From assembly GCF_001487105.1 (NCBI RefSeq), contig NZ_LN913001.1:1505902-1569901 (forward strand): a stretch of 64,000 bases of DNA, read 5' to 3'. The stretch is from Mediterraneibacter massiliensis (lineage in GTDB: Bacteria; Bacillota; Clostridia; Lachnospirales; Lachnospiraceae). The notes beneath the pieces are model-generated. The model was given only the letters and a program-made list of their open reading frames with translations, made no database searches and was not told where the DNA came from. This document shows positions 1 to 8,224 of the stretch, piece after piece (position 1 is the first letter of the stretch; each line of letters starts with the position of its first letter). A program made the position numbers and the translations under genes.

Positions 1-1
1 G

Positions 2-670
2 TATCTCCAGAAAATGATCATTCAGAAGTGCAATAGTAATTTTAAGACGGTTATTACGGCTACACAGATGCTGGATTCTATGATACGCAATCCAAGACCC
101 ACCAGAGCAGAGGTAACCGATGTGGCGAACGCTGTATATGACGGCACAGACGCCGTGATGCTTTCTGGTGAGACTGCGCAGGGAAAATATCCGCTGGAAT
201 CGCTTCAGATGATGGTGCATATCATTGAAAATACAGAACAGCATCTGGAATATGATCTGATGCTGGAAAAGGCAGGGGAGCATTTAAAAGCAGGGGTATC
301 CAGTGCAATTGGCTATTCTTCTGTTCTTGCAGCGGCAAATCTGCATGCGAAATGTATCATCACGCCTTCCGTCTCAGGAGCTACAACAAGAGTGGTTTCT
401 AATTTGCGGCCGAAGCAGGAGATATTGGGTGTTACTCCAAATGAAAGGACGCTGCGCAGGATGTCTATATACTGGGGAGTGCGTCCTATTAAATCCCTGG
501 AGTTTGATACGACAGAGGATATTTGCAACGGAGCGATAGAACTGGCTGTTGTGAAACAATATGTAGAGCCGGGAGATATAGTTGTTTTGACTGCGGGTAT
601 CCCATCTCCGAATGTGAAGAAGGAGAGAAGTGGTGTGAGCAATATGATGAGAATTGCTACGGTTGAGTAG
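2..670 (+). CDS. pyk: Pyruvate kinase, C-terminal part (5' end outside window)
   Basis: Catalyses the last step of glycolysis, phosphoenolpyruvate plus ADP to pyruvate plus ATP, in the cytoplasm. The frame is open from base 2 and gives 222 residues. It begins in the last strands of the (beta/alpha)8 barrel: [12 protein letters not shown] and the conserved [10 protein letters not shown] stretch are present, followed by the allosteric C-domain. It stops shortly after [10 protein letters not shown], so it lacks the extra PEP-utiliser-like domain that some Bacillota enzymes carry. The start lies upstream of the window. Family assignment is secure; only the N-terminal half is missing. Confidence 0.96.
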   Translation, partial: YLQKMIIQKCNSNFKTVITATQMLDSMIRNPRPTRAEVTDVANAVYDGTDAVMLSGETAQGKYPLESLQMMVHIIENTEQHLEYDLMLEKAGEHLKAGVSSAIGYSSVLAAANLHAKCIITPSVSGATTRVVSNLRPKQEILGVTPNERTLRRMSIYWGVRPIKSLEFDTTEDICNGAIELAVVKQYVEPGDIVVLTAGIPSPNVKKERSGVSNMMRIATVE

Positions 671-684
671 AACAGATAAATAAG

Positions 685-731
685 ATGAGGGTGTCTTAAA
701 AGTCATAAAAAGACTTGCGAGATACCCTCAT
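685..731 (+). terminator. Stem-loop after pyk, possible terminator
   Basis: A 12-bp outer stem (ATGAGGGTGTCT, 685-696, with 720-731; one G-U pair) encloses a smaller AAGTC/GACTT hairpin (700-704 with 712-716). It lies 14 bases after the pyk stop. Only a weak T-run follows, so Rho-independent termination is plausible but not certain. Confidence 0.55.
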
Positions 732-786
732 TTGACAATCTATAAGAAAAGAGAGAAAAGTACGGTAGGAAAATTGGAATTGTGCG

Positions 787-815
787 TTGACATATCGTTG
801 GATATACTGTATAGT
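787..815 (+). promoter_or_regulatory. Sigma-A promoter of the trmB-lysA pair
   Basis: TTGACA (787-792), a 17-base spacer and TATAGT (810-815). The spacer contains a perfect inverted repeat ATATC-GTTG-GATAT (792-805) that could be an operator for the regulator encoded directly downstream. The promoter call is strong; the operator is inference. Confidence 0.8.
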
Positions 816-859
816 GTTTCTGAAAAGAACTACTAAAAATGCCGGAAAGAAAGAGGAAT

Positions 860-1570
860 ATGGATAAACATCAATTTACAGAATATTTATTGAGTTTTGG
901 TTTGACCAGACAGGAGGCCGGCGTGTATGAAAAGCTTCTGCTAAATGGAAAACAGACCGGTTATGAAGCGGCGAAAGAAACAGGGATTTCCCGGTCGAAT
1001 GTGTATGGAGCTCTCGCGGCGTTGGTGGAAAAGGGGGCGGCCCATGTTGTAGAAGGTACCGCCAAAAAATATATGCCTGTCCCATTGGAGGAGTTTCTGG
1101 AAAATTACATGAAAAAACTGGAAAAGGAAAAAAGCTGGCTGCTTGCAAATATACCATCGGCAAAGACAGAAGAGGAAGGGTATATTACGATTGAAGGTGT
1201 GCAGAACGTCTATAATAAAATGACAAACCTTCTGTTGCGGGCAAAAGAACGTGTCTATGTATCTTGTTCGAGGACATGTCTGGAAAGTTTGAGACAAGAA
1301 TTAGAGACGCTTTTGGCGAAAGGAAAGAGAGTCGTAGTCGTAACAGACTATCCGGCGGTGCTCAAAGGAGCGGAAGTTTATGTGGCAGATGACAGAGGGA
1401 GCCAGATCGGGATCATTGTTGATTCCGTATATGTCCTGTCAGGAGAATATGGAGATGGGAGTATGAATACTTGTTTGTATTCCGGACAGAGCAATTTTGT
1501 GAAGTTATTTAAAAGTGCGATGGCAAATGAGATCAAATTGATTACACTACAGGGAGGAAAGATAAAATGA
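860..1570 (+). CDS. TrmB-family transcriptional regulator
   Basis: Predicted DNA-binding regulator of 236 residues. The N-terminal ~75 residues form a TrmB-type winged helix-turn-helix (FGLTRQEAGVYEKLLL, then ETGISRSNVYGALAAL). A short helical linker leads to a C-terminal domain resembling the phospholipase-D-like sensor domain of TrmB proteins (YVSCSRTCLESLRQELETLL). The ATG at 860 is preferred because AAGAGG precedes it, although the gap is short; an in-frame ATG at 839 would add 7 residues. The stop overlaps the start of the decarboxylase gene by 4 bases (ATGA), so the two are translationally coupled. Known TrmB proteins mostly sense sugars; the ligand here is unknown. The coupling suggests control of lysine or diaminopimelate metabolism. 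Confidence 0.85.
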   Translation: MDKHQFTEYLLSFGLTRQEAGVYEKLLLNGKQTGYEAAKETGISRSNVYGALAALVEKGAAHVVEGTAKKYMPVPLEEFLENYMKKLEKEKSWLLANIPSAKTEEEGYITIEGVQNVYNKMTNLLLRAKERVYVSCSRTCLESLRQELETLLAKGKRVVVVTDYPAVLKGAEVYVADDRGSQIGIIVDSVYVLSGEYGDGSMNTCLYSGQSNFVKLFKSAMANEIKLITLQGGKIK

Positions 1571-2835
1571 ATAAAGAAACGTTTGTGACAAAGGAACAGT
1601 TAGATAAAATTACACAAGAATACCCAACCCCTTTTCATCTCTATGATGAAAAGGGAATCCGCAAGAATGTAGAAGCGTTGAAAGAGGCGTTTGCCTGGAA
1701 TCCGGGATATAAAGAATATTTCGCGGTAAAGGCGACACCCAATCCCTTCCTGATCGATATTTTGAAAGAATATGGATGCGGCTGTGATTGTTCCTCTTAT
1801 ACGGAGCTGATGCTCTCGGATGCAGTGGGGATCCGGGGAGAAGATATTATGTTTTCTTCTAATGACACGCCGGAAGAAGATTTTCAGATGGCAGATAGAC
1901 TGGGCGCGATCATCAATTTAGATGATATCACACATATTGCATATCTGGAAAAAGCAATCGGACATATTCCGGAGACGATCAGCTGCCGATATAATCCAGG
2001 CGGACTTTTTAAGATCAGTAATGATATTATGGATAATCCGGGGGATGCAAAATATGGCATGACGACAGAACAGCTGTCTGAGGCGTATAAAATTTTGAAG
2101 GAAAAAGGGGCGAAGGAATTTGGTCTGCACGCTTTTCTGGCAAGTAATACGGTGACAAATGAGTATTATCCTATGCTTGCAAAGGTTTTGTTCAAACAGG
2201 CGGTAAAACTTCAGCAGGAAACAGGTGTGCATATTAAGTTTATCAATCTTTCCGGGGGAATCGGAATTCCTTATCATCCGGATCAGGAGCCAAATGATAT
2301 CCGTATGATCGGAGAAGGTGTGCGCCGTGTCTATGAAGAAGTACTAGTGCCTGCCGGAATGGGAGATATGGCAATCTATACAGAACTTGGAAGATTTATG
2401 ATGGGGCCGTATGGATGCCTTGTGACAAAAGCGATTCATGAAAAGCATACGCATAAAGAATATATCGGGGTTGACGCCTGCGCAGTCAATCTGATGCGTC
2501 CGGCTATGTATGGAGCTTATCATCATATTACAGTGATGGGCAAAGAAAACCAGCCTCATGATCATAAATATGATATTACGGGTTCGCTTTGTGAAAATAA
2601 TGATAAGTTTGCCATAGACAGGATGCTGCCTAAAATTGATATAGGAGATTATCTGGTGATCCATGATACAGGAGCGCATGGTTTTTCTATGGGATATAGT
2701 TATAATGGCAAGCTAAAATCTGCGGAATTGCTTTTAAAAGAGGATGGCAGCGTAAAATTGATCCGCCGGGCAGAGAAGCCGAAAGATTATTTTGCGACGT
2801 TTGATTGTTTTGAAATAGGAAAAAAATTGCTTTAA
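1567..2835 (+). CDS. lysA: Diaminopimelate decarboxylase family protein
   Basis: PLP-dependent fold-III decarboxylase of 422 residues; the expected reaction is meso-diaminopimelate to L-lysine. The PLP lysine is Lys55 in YFAVKATPNP. The phosphate-binding glycine stretch SGGIGIPY is at 229-236, ELGRFMMGP at 273-281, and the active-site cysteine motif GSLCENNDKF at 339-348 (Cys342). The length matches DapDC enzymes and the CEN motif favours diaminopimelate decarboxylase, but related enzymes acting on other amino acids or carboxynorspermidine share this fold. It is the second gene of a two-gene unit with the TrmB-type regulator, ATGA overlap. Confidence 0.88.
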   Translation: MNKETFVTKEQLDKITQEYPTPFHLYDEKGIRKNVEALKEAFAWNPGYKEYFAVKATPNPFLIDILKEYGCGCDCSSYTELMLSDAVGIRGEDIMFSSNDTPEEDFQMADRLGAIINLDDITHIAYLEKAIGHIPETISCRYNPGGLFKISNDIMDNPGDAKYGMTTEQLSEAYKILKEKGAKEFGLHAFLASNTVTNEYYPMLAKVLFKQAVKLQQETGVHIKFINLSGGIGIPYHPDQEPNDIRMIGEGVRRVYEEVLVPAGMGDMAIYTELGRFMMGPYGCLVTKAIHEKHTHKEYIGVDACAVNLMRPAMYGAYHHITVMGKENQPHDHKYDITGSLCENNDKFAIDRMLPKIDIGDYLVIHDTGAHGFSMGYSYNGKLKSAELLLKEDGSVKLIRRAEKPKDYFATFDCFEIGKKLL

Positions 2836-2842
2836 TTAGGGC

Positions 2843-2871
2843 TTGCATTATGGAAAATGCTGTGATATAAT
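2843..2871 (+). promoter_or_regulatory. Promoter of tRNA-Leu
   Basis: TTGCAT (2843-2848), a 17-base spacer and TATAAT (2866-2871) with an extended TG motif (TGATATAAT). The tRNA begins about 30 bases downstream. Confidence 0.8.
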
Positions 2872-2901
2872 TATTTTCGGCTTCTGATAGAAGCCGCATA
2901 T

Positions 2902-2984
2902 GCGGATGTGGCGGAATGGCAGACGCACAAGACTCAAAATCTTGCGTAGGTGACTACGTGTGGGTTCAAGTCCCACCATCCGCA
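2902..2984 (+). tRNA. tRNA-Leu (anticodon CAA)
   Basis: Class II tRNA that reads UUG. Acceptor stem GCGGATG (2902-2908) pairs with CATCCGC (2977-2983), discriminator A at 2984. Anticodon stem CAAGA (2928-2932)/TCTTG (2940-2944) encloses loop CTCAAAA with anticodon CAA at 2935-2937. A long variable arm (CGTAGG..CTACG) and the GGTTCAAGTCC T-arm are clear. The CCA end is not encoded. Confidence 0.97.
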
Positions 2985-2991
2985 GTATGTG

Positions 2992-3017
2992 AGAGCGGCA
3001 GATTTGCCGCTCTTTTT
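2992..3017 (+). terminator. Terminator of tRNA-Leu
   Basis: Perfect 9-bp stem AGAGCGGCA/TGCCGCTCT with a GATT loop and a TTTT tail. Confidence 0.92.
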
Positions 3018-3028
3018 ATGTAAATAAA

Positions 3029-3072
3029 GCAGGAAGAAATCCGTCGTCTGGATAGATTTCTTCCTGCCTTTT
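3029..3072 (-). terminator. Bidirectional terminator between tRNA-Leu and the HAD gene
   Basis: Perfect 13-bp inverted repeat GCAGGAAGAAATC (3029-3041) with 3055-3067. T-rich tails follow on both strands (CTTTTT on plus, TTTATTTA on minus). It ends the HAD transcript and backs up the tRNA terminator. Confidence 0.85.
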
Positions 3073-3095
3073 TCAATCTGGATGAAAACAGGTTT

Positions 3096-3734
3096 TTAAC
3101 GAAAGAAGTTGGGAGACAGTGTGAGTAATTCGGAAAAAGCGTGGATACGCACAGGCGCCTCTTTTACTTCACCAAATCCATAGTCGGCATAGATAAAGGG
3201 GATTCCTGCCTCTTTGCAGGCATCACAGTCACCCTGTGTATCTCCTACATATACCGCTTTCTCCAAATGATTTCTTTTCATGAGTGTCAAGATCGTCTGC
3301 CCTTTAGATGTATTTGTCTGGCCAAAACAGAGGGTATCCTGAATAAAAGGTGTGATGCCGGTTGTTTCCAGCAAGAGTTCAATATATCCGCACTGGCAGT
3401 TGCTGACAATGAAAAGAGGGTGCTCTTTTGAAAGTGTTTTCAAGGTTTCATATACTTTGTCATAGAGTTTGCCCGGCTTTGTCTTCAGAAGTTGATTTTC
3501 ATATTCATAACATATATCAAGAATAGTCATTTTTTCTTTATCCGACAGAGTGGGAAAAAGGGTGTTGGCGATTTCGCGCATTGTCTTTCCAAATACATTT
3601 TTTAAGATTTCTGCATTGATCTCCATATCGAGCTGTGTGTGATGCTGTATCGCATCTGTCCAGGCCTCTGCCACTGTATCGGTAGAATCCCACAGAGTGC
3701 CGTCTACGTCAAATATAATTCCATTTGCAGTCAT
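3096..3734 (-). CDS. HAD-superfamily hydrolase (phosphoglycolate-phosphatase-like)
   Basis: Predicted cytoplasmic Mg-dependent phosphatase of 212 residues. All four HAD motifs are visible: motif I FDVDGTLWDS near the N-terminus with the nucleophile Asp, motif II FIVSNC, the motif III lysine in TSKG, and motif IV VYVGDTQGDCDA. The helical cap between motifs I and II is the C1 type of the Gph/PGP group. The substrate cannot be read from sequence. It stands alone on the minus strand, divergent from polA. AGGAG lies 12 bases before the ATG, a longer spacing than usual. Confidence 0.87.
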   Translation of the reverse strand: MTANGIIFDVDGTLWDSTDTVAEAWTDAIQHHTQLDMEINAEILKNVFGKTMREIANTLFPTLSDKEKMTILDICYEYENQLLKTKPGKLYDKVYETLKTLSKEHPLFIVSNCQCGYIELLLETTGITPFIQDTLCFGQTNTSKGQTILTLMKRNHLEKAVYVGDTQGDCDACKEAGIPFIYADYGFGEVKEAPVRIHAFSELLTLSPNFFR

Positions 3735-3864
3735 GTATGTTGTAAACTCCTTTCTGCTGTCTTACTGTATACACAGTTATCATAACATAAAAAGAGCCTT
3801 TTAAAAAGAAAGATTTTAGTGTATACTTGTTTCGTGGTGAAAATAGATATAATGGAGATAGATC

Positions 3865-6480
3865 ATGAGAGAAAAAATCGTATTGATAGATGGACACAGT
3901 ATCTTAAACAGAGCATTTTATGGACTTCCGGATCTGACAAACGCAGAAGGGCTGCATACGAATGCAATCTACGGATTCTTAACGATCCTTTTTAAGATTT
4001 TGGATGAGGAAAAACCGCAGTATCTGACGGTTACATTTGATGTGCACGCACCTACTTTCCGACATGAGATGTATGCAGAGTATAAGGGGACTCGAAAACC
4101 GATGGCAGAAGAACTACGTCAGCAGGTGCCCGTACTAAAAGAGGTATTAAAGGCAATGCAGATAGAGATTGTTGAACAGGCAGGACTTGAGGCGGATGAT
4201 CTGCTTGGCACGATTTCTGTCAAATGTGAGGCAGAAGGACTGGATGTGTCTATTATTTCCGGGGATAGGGACACTTTGCAGCTTGCTACAGAACATGTAA
4301 AGATCCGGATCCCAAAGACGAAACAAGGCAGGACGGAAGTGGAGGATTACTATGCTGCGGATGTCCTAGAAAAATATAAAGTGACGCCGCAGGAATTTAT
4401 CGATGTAAAAGCATTGATGGGAGATACTTCTGACAATATCCCCGGTGTGCCGGGAATCGGAGAGAAAACGGCGACAAAGATCATACAAGAATATAAAACG
4501 ATAGAGGAGGCCTATGCCCATGCGGCAAATTTAAAGCCGCCAAGAGCCGGAAAAAATCTGGAAGAGTACTGGGAGCAGGCGCAGATGAGCAAAACGCTTG
4601 CTACGATCCAAACACATGCGGCTATTTCTTTTGATCTGGATGCGGCAAAACATGGGAATATTTATACCAAGGAAGCATATACGTATTTTCAGAGACTGCA
4701 GTTTAAAAATCTGCTCCGGCGTTTTGACGTGGAGGCATCTGTAAATGATATAGAAAAGAAGTTTAAAGAAATTACAGACAGGACAGAGACGGAAAAGATT
4801 TTTGAAGAGGCATGCATGGCAGAGGTGGTAGGGGCGGCTATCTTAAAAGATGACGGGAATGTACTGCCTTTGTTTGCCCATCCGTCAGGTTATGGAAGAA
4901 TCGCGCTGGCCTTTGGAGAAGATCAGGTGTATTCGATCCCCTGTGATATGCAGACGGATATGGAATATCTTTTTGCCGGTCTTTCGAAGATCGCTCGGCA
5001 GGCAGGAACGTTTGTGATGTGTGATCTGAAGCGATATCTTCCGTTTTTTTCGGAGATAAACAAAGAAAGATGTTTTGATGCAGTCGTTGCGGCCTATTTA
5101 TTAAATCCTCTTAAAAATGATTATACGTATGAAGATATCGCAAGAGAGCAGTTGGATTTTATGATAGATGCGAATGCAGCAGCGCCGGTCAAGGCGTGTT
5201 ATGAAGCGTACACCTGTCTGAAAGCGGCAAAGCCATTGACAGACAAGCTCAAAGAAGCGGATATGTATCAGTTGTTTAAGAAAATCGAAATGCCGCTTTT
5301 GTTTACACTGTATGCTATGGAACAGGCCGGTATCAAAGTAGAAGCAGAAGAATTAAAAAAGTACGGCGGGCGTCTGGGGGAGCAGATCGTGCAGCTGGAA
5401 CAGGAAATCTATGAGGCGGCAGGAGAAGAATTTAACATTAATTCTCCAAAACAGCTGGGTGTTATTTTATTTGATAAATTGAAAATGCCGCATGCCAAAA
5501 AGACCAAAACAGGATATTCTACTGCCGCTGATGTGTTGGAGAAGCTGGCGCCAGATTTCCCGATCGTGGCGAAAATATTGGAGTATCGGCAGCTTACAAA
5601 ATTGAAATCTACGTATGCCGACGGTCTGGCAAATTTTATCGGACGAGACGGGAGGATCCATGGAACTTTCAATCAGACGATCACAGCGACGGGGCGTATC
5701 AGCAGTACAGAGCCGAATTTGCAGAATATACCGGTCCGCATGGAATTAGGCAGGCTGATCAGAAAAGTGTTTGTCCCAAAGGAAGGCTGTGTTTTTGTGG
5801 ATGCAGATTATTCTCAGATCGAACTGCGTATCCTCGCACATTGTTCAGGAGACGCGCAGTTGATCCAGGCGTACAGAGAAGCGAAGGATATTCACAGGAT
5901 GACGGCGTCACAGGTGTTTCACACGCCATTTGAAGAGGTGACGGATGTACAGAGAAGAAATGCGAAGGCGGTAAATTTTGGTATCGTGTACGGAATCAGT
6001 TCTTTTGGTCTGAGCCAAGACTTAAGTATCACGAGGAAAGAAGCTGCGGAATATATAGAACATTATTTTGAGACGTATCCGGGCGTGAAGAAATTTTTGG
6101 ATGATACGGTAAAACAGGCAAAGGAAAAGGGGTATGTGTCTACGCTGTTTGGGAGACGAAGACCCGTGCCTGAACTTAGATCCAGCAATTTTATGCAGCG
6201 CTCTTTTGGGGAACGAGTGGCGATGAACGCGCCGATACAGGGAAGCGCGGCAGATATCATCAAGATGGCAATGATAGGCGTAGATAGGGAATTAAAGCGG
6301 CGGAATTTAAGATCCAGACTGATCTTGCAGGTGCATGACGAATTACTGATCGAAGCAGAAAAAGAGGAGTTGGAGCAAATCGAAGATATATTGGAAGAAC
6401 AGATGGAAAAGGCGGCAGATTTGCAGGTACCGCTCATTGTGGACATGCATACAGGACAGAGTTGGTATGAAGCAAAGTAA
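3865..6480 (+). CDS. polA: DNA polymerase I
   Basis: Repair and Okazaki-fragment-processing polymerase, 871 residues. The 5'-3' exonuclease domain occupies about 1-290 (LIDGHSILNRAFYGL, LEADDLLGT, LMGDTSDNIPGVPGIGEKTA). The middle region (about 310-490) corresponds to the 3'-5' exonuclease fold but lacks the DxE signature (VGAAILKDDGN where active enzymes have FDTET), so proofreading is probably absent, as in many Bacillota. The polymerase domain has motif A DADYSQIELR (~646), motif B RRNAKAVNFGIVYG (~697) and motif C QVHDELLIE (~823). GGAG precedes the ATG by 7 bases. It heads the run polA-coaE-MBL hydrolase. Confidence 0.97.
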   Translation: MREKIVLIDGHSILNRAFYGLPDLTNAEGLHTNAIYGFLTILFKILDEEKPQYLTVTFDVHAPTFRHEMYAEYKGTRKPMAEELRQQVPVLKEVLKAMQIEIVEQAGLEADDLLGTISVKCEAEGLDVSIISGDRDTLQLATEHVKIRIPKTKQGRTEVEDYYAADVLEKYKVTPQEFIDVKALMGDTSDNIPGVPGIGEKTATKIIQEYKTIEEAYAHAANLKPPRAGKNLEEYWEQAQMSKTLATIQTHAAISFDLDAAKHGNIYTKEAYTYFQRLQFKNLLRRFDVEASVNDIEKKFKEITDRTETEKIFEEACMAEVVGAAILKDDGNVLPLFAHPSGYGRIALAFGEDQVYSIPCDMQTDMEYLFAGLSKIARQAGTFVMCDLKRYLPFFSEINKERCFDAVVAAYLLNPLKNDYTYEDIAREQLDFMIDANAAAPVKACYEAYTCLKAAKPLTDKLKEADMYQLFKKIEMPLLFTLYAMEQAGIKVEAEELKKYGGRLGEQIVQLEQEIYEAAGEEFNINSPKQLGVILFDKLKMPHAKKTKTGYSTAADVLEKLAPDFPIVAKILEYRQLTKLKSTYADGLANFIGRDGRIHGTFNQTITATGRISSTEPNLQNIPVRMELGRLIRKVFVPKEGCVFVDADYSQIELRILAHCSGDAQLIQAYREAKDIHRMTASQVFHTPFEEVTDVQRRNAKAVNFGIVYGISSFGLSQDLSITRKEAAEYIEHYFETYPGVKKFLDDTVKQAKEKGYVSTLFGRRRPVPELRSSNFMQRSFGERVAMNAPIQGSAADIIKMAMIGVDRELKRRNLRSRLILQVHDELLIEAEKEELEQIEDILEEQMEKAADLQVPLIVDMHTGQSWYEAK

Positions 6481-6522
6481 AGGATGACCGGGAAGCGATC
6501 AAGCAAGAGGTACAGAGAAGAT

Positions 6523-7107
6523 ATGAAGATCATCGGAGTAACGGGTGGAGTAGGCAGTGGAAAAAGCGCTGTGCTCACAGTTTTAGAAGAAAAGTATGGC
6601 GCATATGTATGTCAGCTGGATACGGTGGCAAAGGAACTGCAGAAACCGGGGAGTACATGCCTGGAAAAAATAGTCGCGCTGTTTGGAAGAAGAATTTTAA
6701 GGGAAGACGGCAAACTGGACAGACAAAAATTGAGCCGAGAAGTATTTGGAGATCAAGAAAAGTTAAAAAGACTTAATGAGATCGTACATCCGGAGGTGAA
6801 GGCGTGGGTCTGCGCAGATATAGAACGCCGGAAAAAAGAGGACCGAAAACTGTATGTCATGGAGGCGGCATTGCTGTTAGAGGCGGGATATGAGCCGCTC
6901 TGCGATGAAATATGGTATGTCTATGCGCCAAAAGAAGTGCGTATAAAGAGGCTCCAAGAATCCCGCGGATATACGAGGGAAAAGACGGAAAAGATAGTAG
7001 CCTCTCAGCTTGATGAAGAAATGTTTAGAGAAAGATGTACGGCTGTGATCGACAACAGCGGAACATTTGAAAATACAGAGAGACAAATAGGAGACAGAGT
7101 ATTATGA
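6523..7107 (+). CDS. coaE: Dephospho-CoA kinase
   Basis: Last step of coenzyme A synthesis: ATP-dependent phosphorylation of dephospho-CoA at the 3'-hydroxyl. 194 residues with the P-loop GGVGSGKS at the N-terminus and the family stretch IVHPEVKAW. The ATG at 6523 places MKIIGVTGG at the start as in the family; an in-frame ATG at 6484 would add 13 basic residues with no family match. It lies just after polA, a common arrangement in Bacillota. Its stop overlaps the next start (ATGA). Confidence 0.95.
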   Translation: MKIIGVTGGVGSGKSAVLTVLEEKYGAYVCQLDTVAKELQKPGSTCLEKIVALFGRRILREDGKLDRQKLSREVFGDQEKLKRLNEIVHPEVKAWVCADIERRKKEDRKLYVMEAALLLEAGYEPLCDEIWYVYAPKEVRIKRLQESRGYTREKTEKIVASQLDEEMFRERCTAVIDNSGTFENTERQIGDRVL

Positions 7108-7901
7108 GAATGTGCAGTATTGCCAGTGGAAGCAGCGGAAACTGTATTTATGTGGGAAGTGACCGTACGCATCTGCTTGTAGATACAGGAATCAGCAAAA
7201 AGAGGATCGACGAAGGCTTAAGAGAACTGGAAATAAAAGGAGGAGAATTGGACGGGATCCTGATCACACATGAGCATTCGGATCATATACAAGGGCTGGG
7301 CGTGTTCAGCAGAAAATATGAGATTCCGGTATATGCTACACCGGGAACGATCAAGGGAATTTTATCCTATTCGGGGCTGGGGAAAGTACCTAAGGATTTA
7401 TTTCATCCGATCTACACGGATGAAGAACTCTGCCTGGGTGATATGCGTATTCACCCATTTGCTATTTCACATGACGCGAATGAACCATGCGGATATCGTA
7501 TGGAATGTGGAGACAAAGCAGTGGCGGTGGCGACAGATCTGGGGGTGTATGACGCATATACAGTAGAAAATCTGAAAAATCTGGATGCAGTGCTTTTGGA
7601 GGCGAATCATGACATACATATGCTGGAGGTCGGCGCCTATCCCTACTATCTGAAACAAAGGATCCTTGGGGAAAAAGGGCATCTTTCAAATGAATTGTCA
7701 GGACGACTTCTTTGTGATATACTACATGATAATTTGAAGCAGATCATTCTGGGGCATTTAAGCAAAGAGAATAATTATGCAAAATTGGCATATGAAACTG
7801 TAAAACTAGAAGTAACGCTTGCGGATAATGCATATAAAGGGGATGACTTGGATATGTTTGTGGCAAAAAGAGATACTGTTTCAAAAATTGTGACAGTTTA
7901 G
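7104..7901 (+). CDS. Metallo-beta-lactamase-fold hydrolase, WalJ/YycJ type
   Basis: 265-residue protein with the binuclear metal motif THEHSDH (about 56-62), SHDANEPCGY and a late HLS motif (GHLSKENN). The N-terminus MRMCSIASGSSGNCIYVG is typical of the YycJ/WalJ group, which has been linked to cell-wall/DNA coordination through the WalRK system in Bacillus and is thought to be a nuclease or phosphodiesterase. No walRK genes are nearby here. Translation is coupled to coaE by a 4-base overlap. Confidence 0.88.
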   Translation: MRMCSIASGSSGNCIYVGSDRTHLLVDTGISKKRIDEGLRELEIKGGELDGILITHEHSDHIQGLGVFSRKYEIPVYATPGTIKGILSYSGLGKVPKDLFHPIYTDEELCLGDMRIHPFAISHDANEPCGYRMECGDKAVAVATDLGVYDAYTVENLKNLDAVLLEANHDIHMLEVGAYPYYLKQRILGEKGHLSNELSGRLLCDILHDNLKQIILGHLSKENNYAKLAYETVKLEVTLADNAYKGDDLDMFVAKRDTVSKIVTV

Positions 7902-7922
7902 AAAGAGATAGGAGGAAAAAAT

Positions 7923-8195
7923 ATGAAGAAATGTATTGTGACAGTTTTGGGGAAAGATACGGTGGGAATCATTGCAAAGGTATGTACGTACCTTGCGGAG
8001 AATCAAATCAATATTTTAGATATTTCACAGACGATCATACAGGGATATTTTAATATGATGATGATCGTGGATGTGACAGGCATAGAGAAAGATTTTAAAG
8101 TGGTCTGCGATGAACTTGCAGAGATGGGAGAGCAGATTGGGGTGAAAATACACTGCCAGAGAGAAGAAATCTTTGAAAAGATGCACAGACTGTAG
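7923..8195 (+). CDS. ACT-domain protein (UPF0237/GcvR-like)
   Basis: A 90-residue protein made of one complete ACT fold plus a short tail ([18 protein letters not shown], then [19 protein letters not shown]). ACT domains bind small ligands, usually amino acids. AGGAGG lies 7 bases before the ATG. The gene sits 29 bases before the UPF0210 gene. Pairing of these two families recurs in Bacillota and archaea, which suggests a shared but unassigned role. No catalytic residues are expected. Confidence 0.9.
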   Translation: MKKCIVTVLGKDTVGIIAKVCTYLAENQINILDISQTIIQGYFNMMMIVDVTGIEKDFKVVCDELAEMGEQIGVKIHCQREEIFEKMHRL

Positions 8196-8224
8196 AAAAG
8201 TTTACGAAGGCGAGGAAAAACGAC

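Noticed and set aside
3848..3853. Perfect TATAAT just before polA taken as its -10
   Set aside because: The start site would fall near 3860, after the GGAG used by polA, so the message would lack its own ribosome-binding site. The hexamer is probably chance in an A+T-rich leader.
6484..6522. 13-residue N-terminal extension of coaE
   Set aside because: Family members start at the strand before the P-loop; the extension is basic and unrelated, with a poorly spaced ribosome-binding site.
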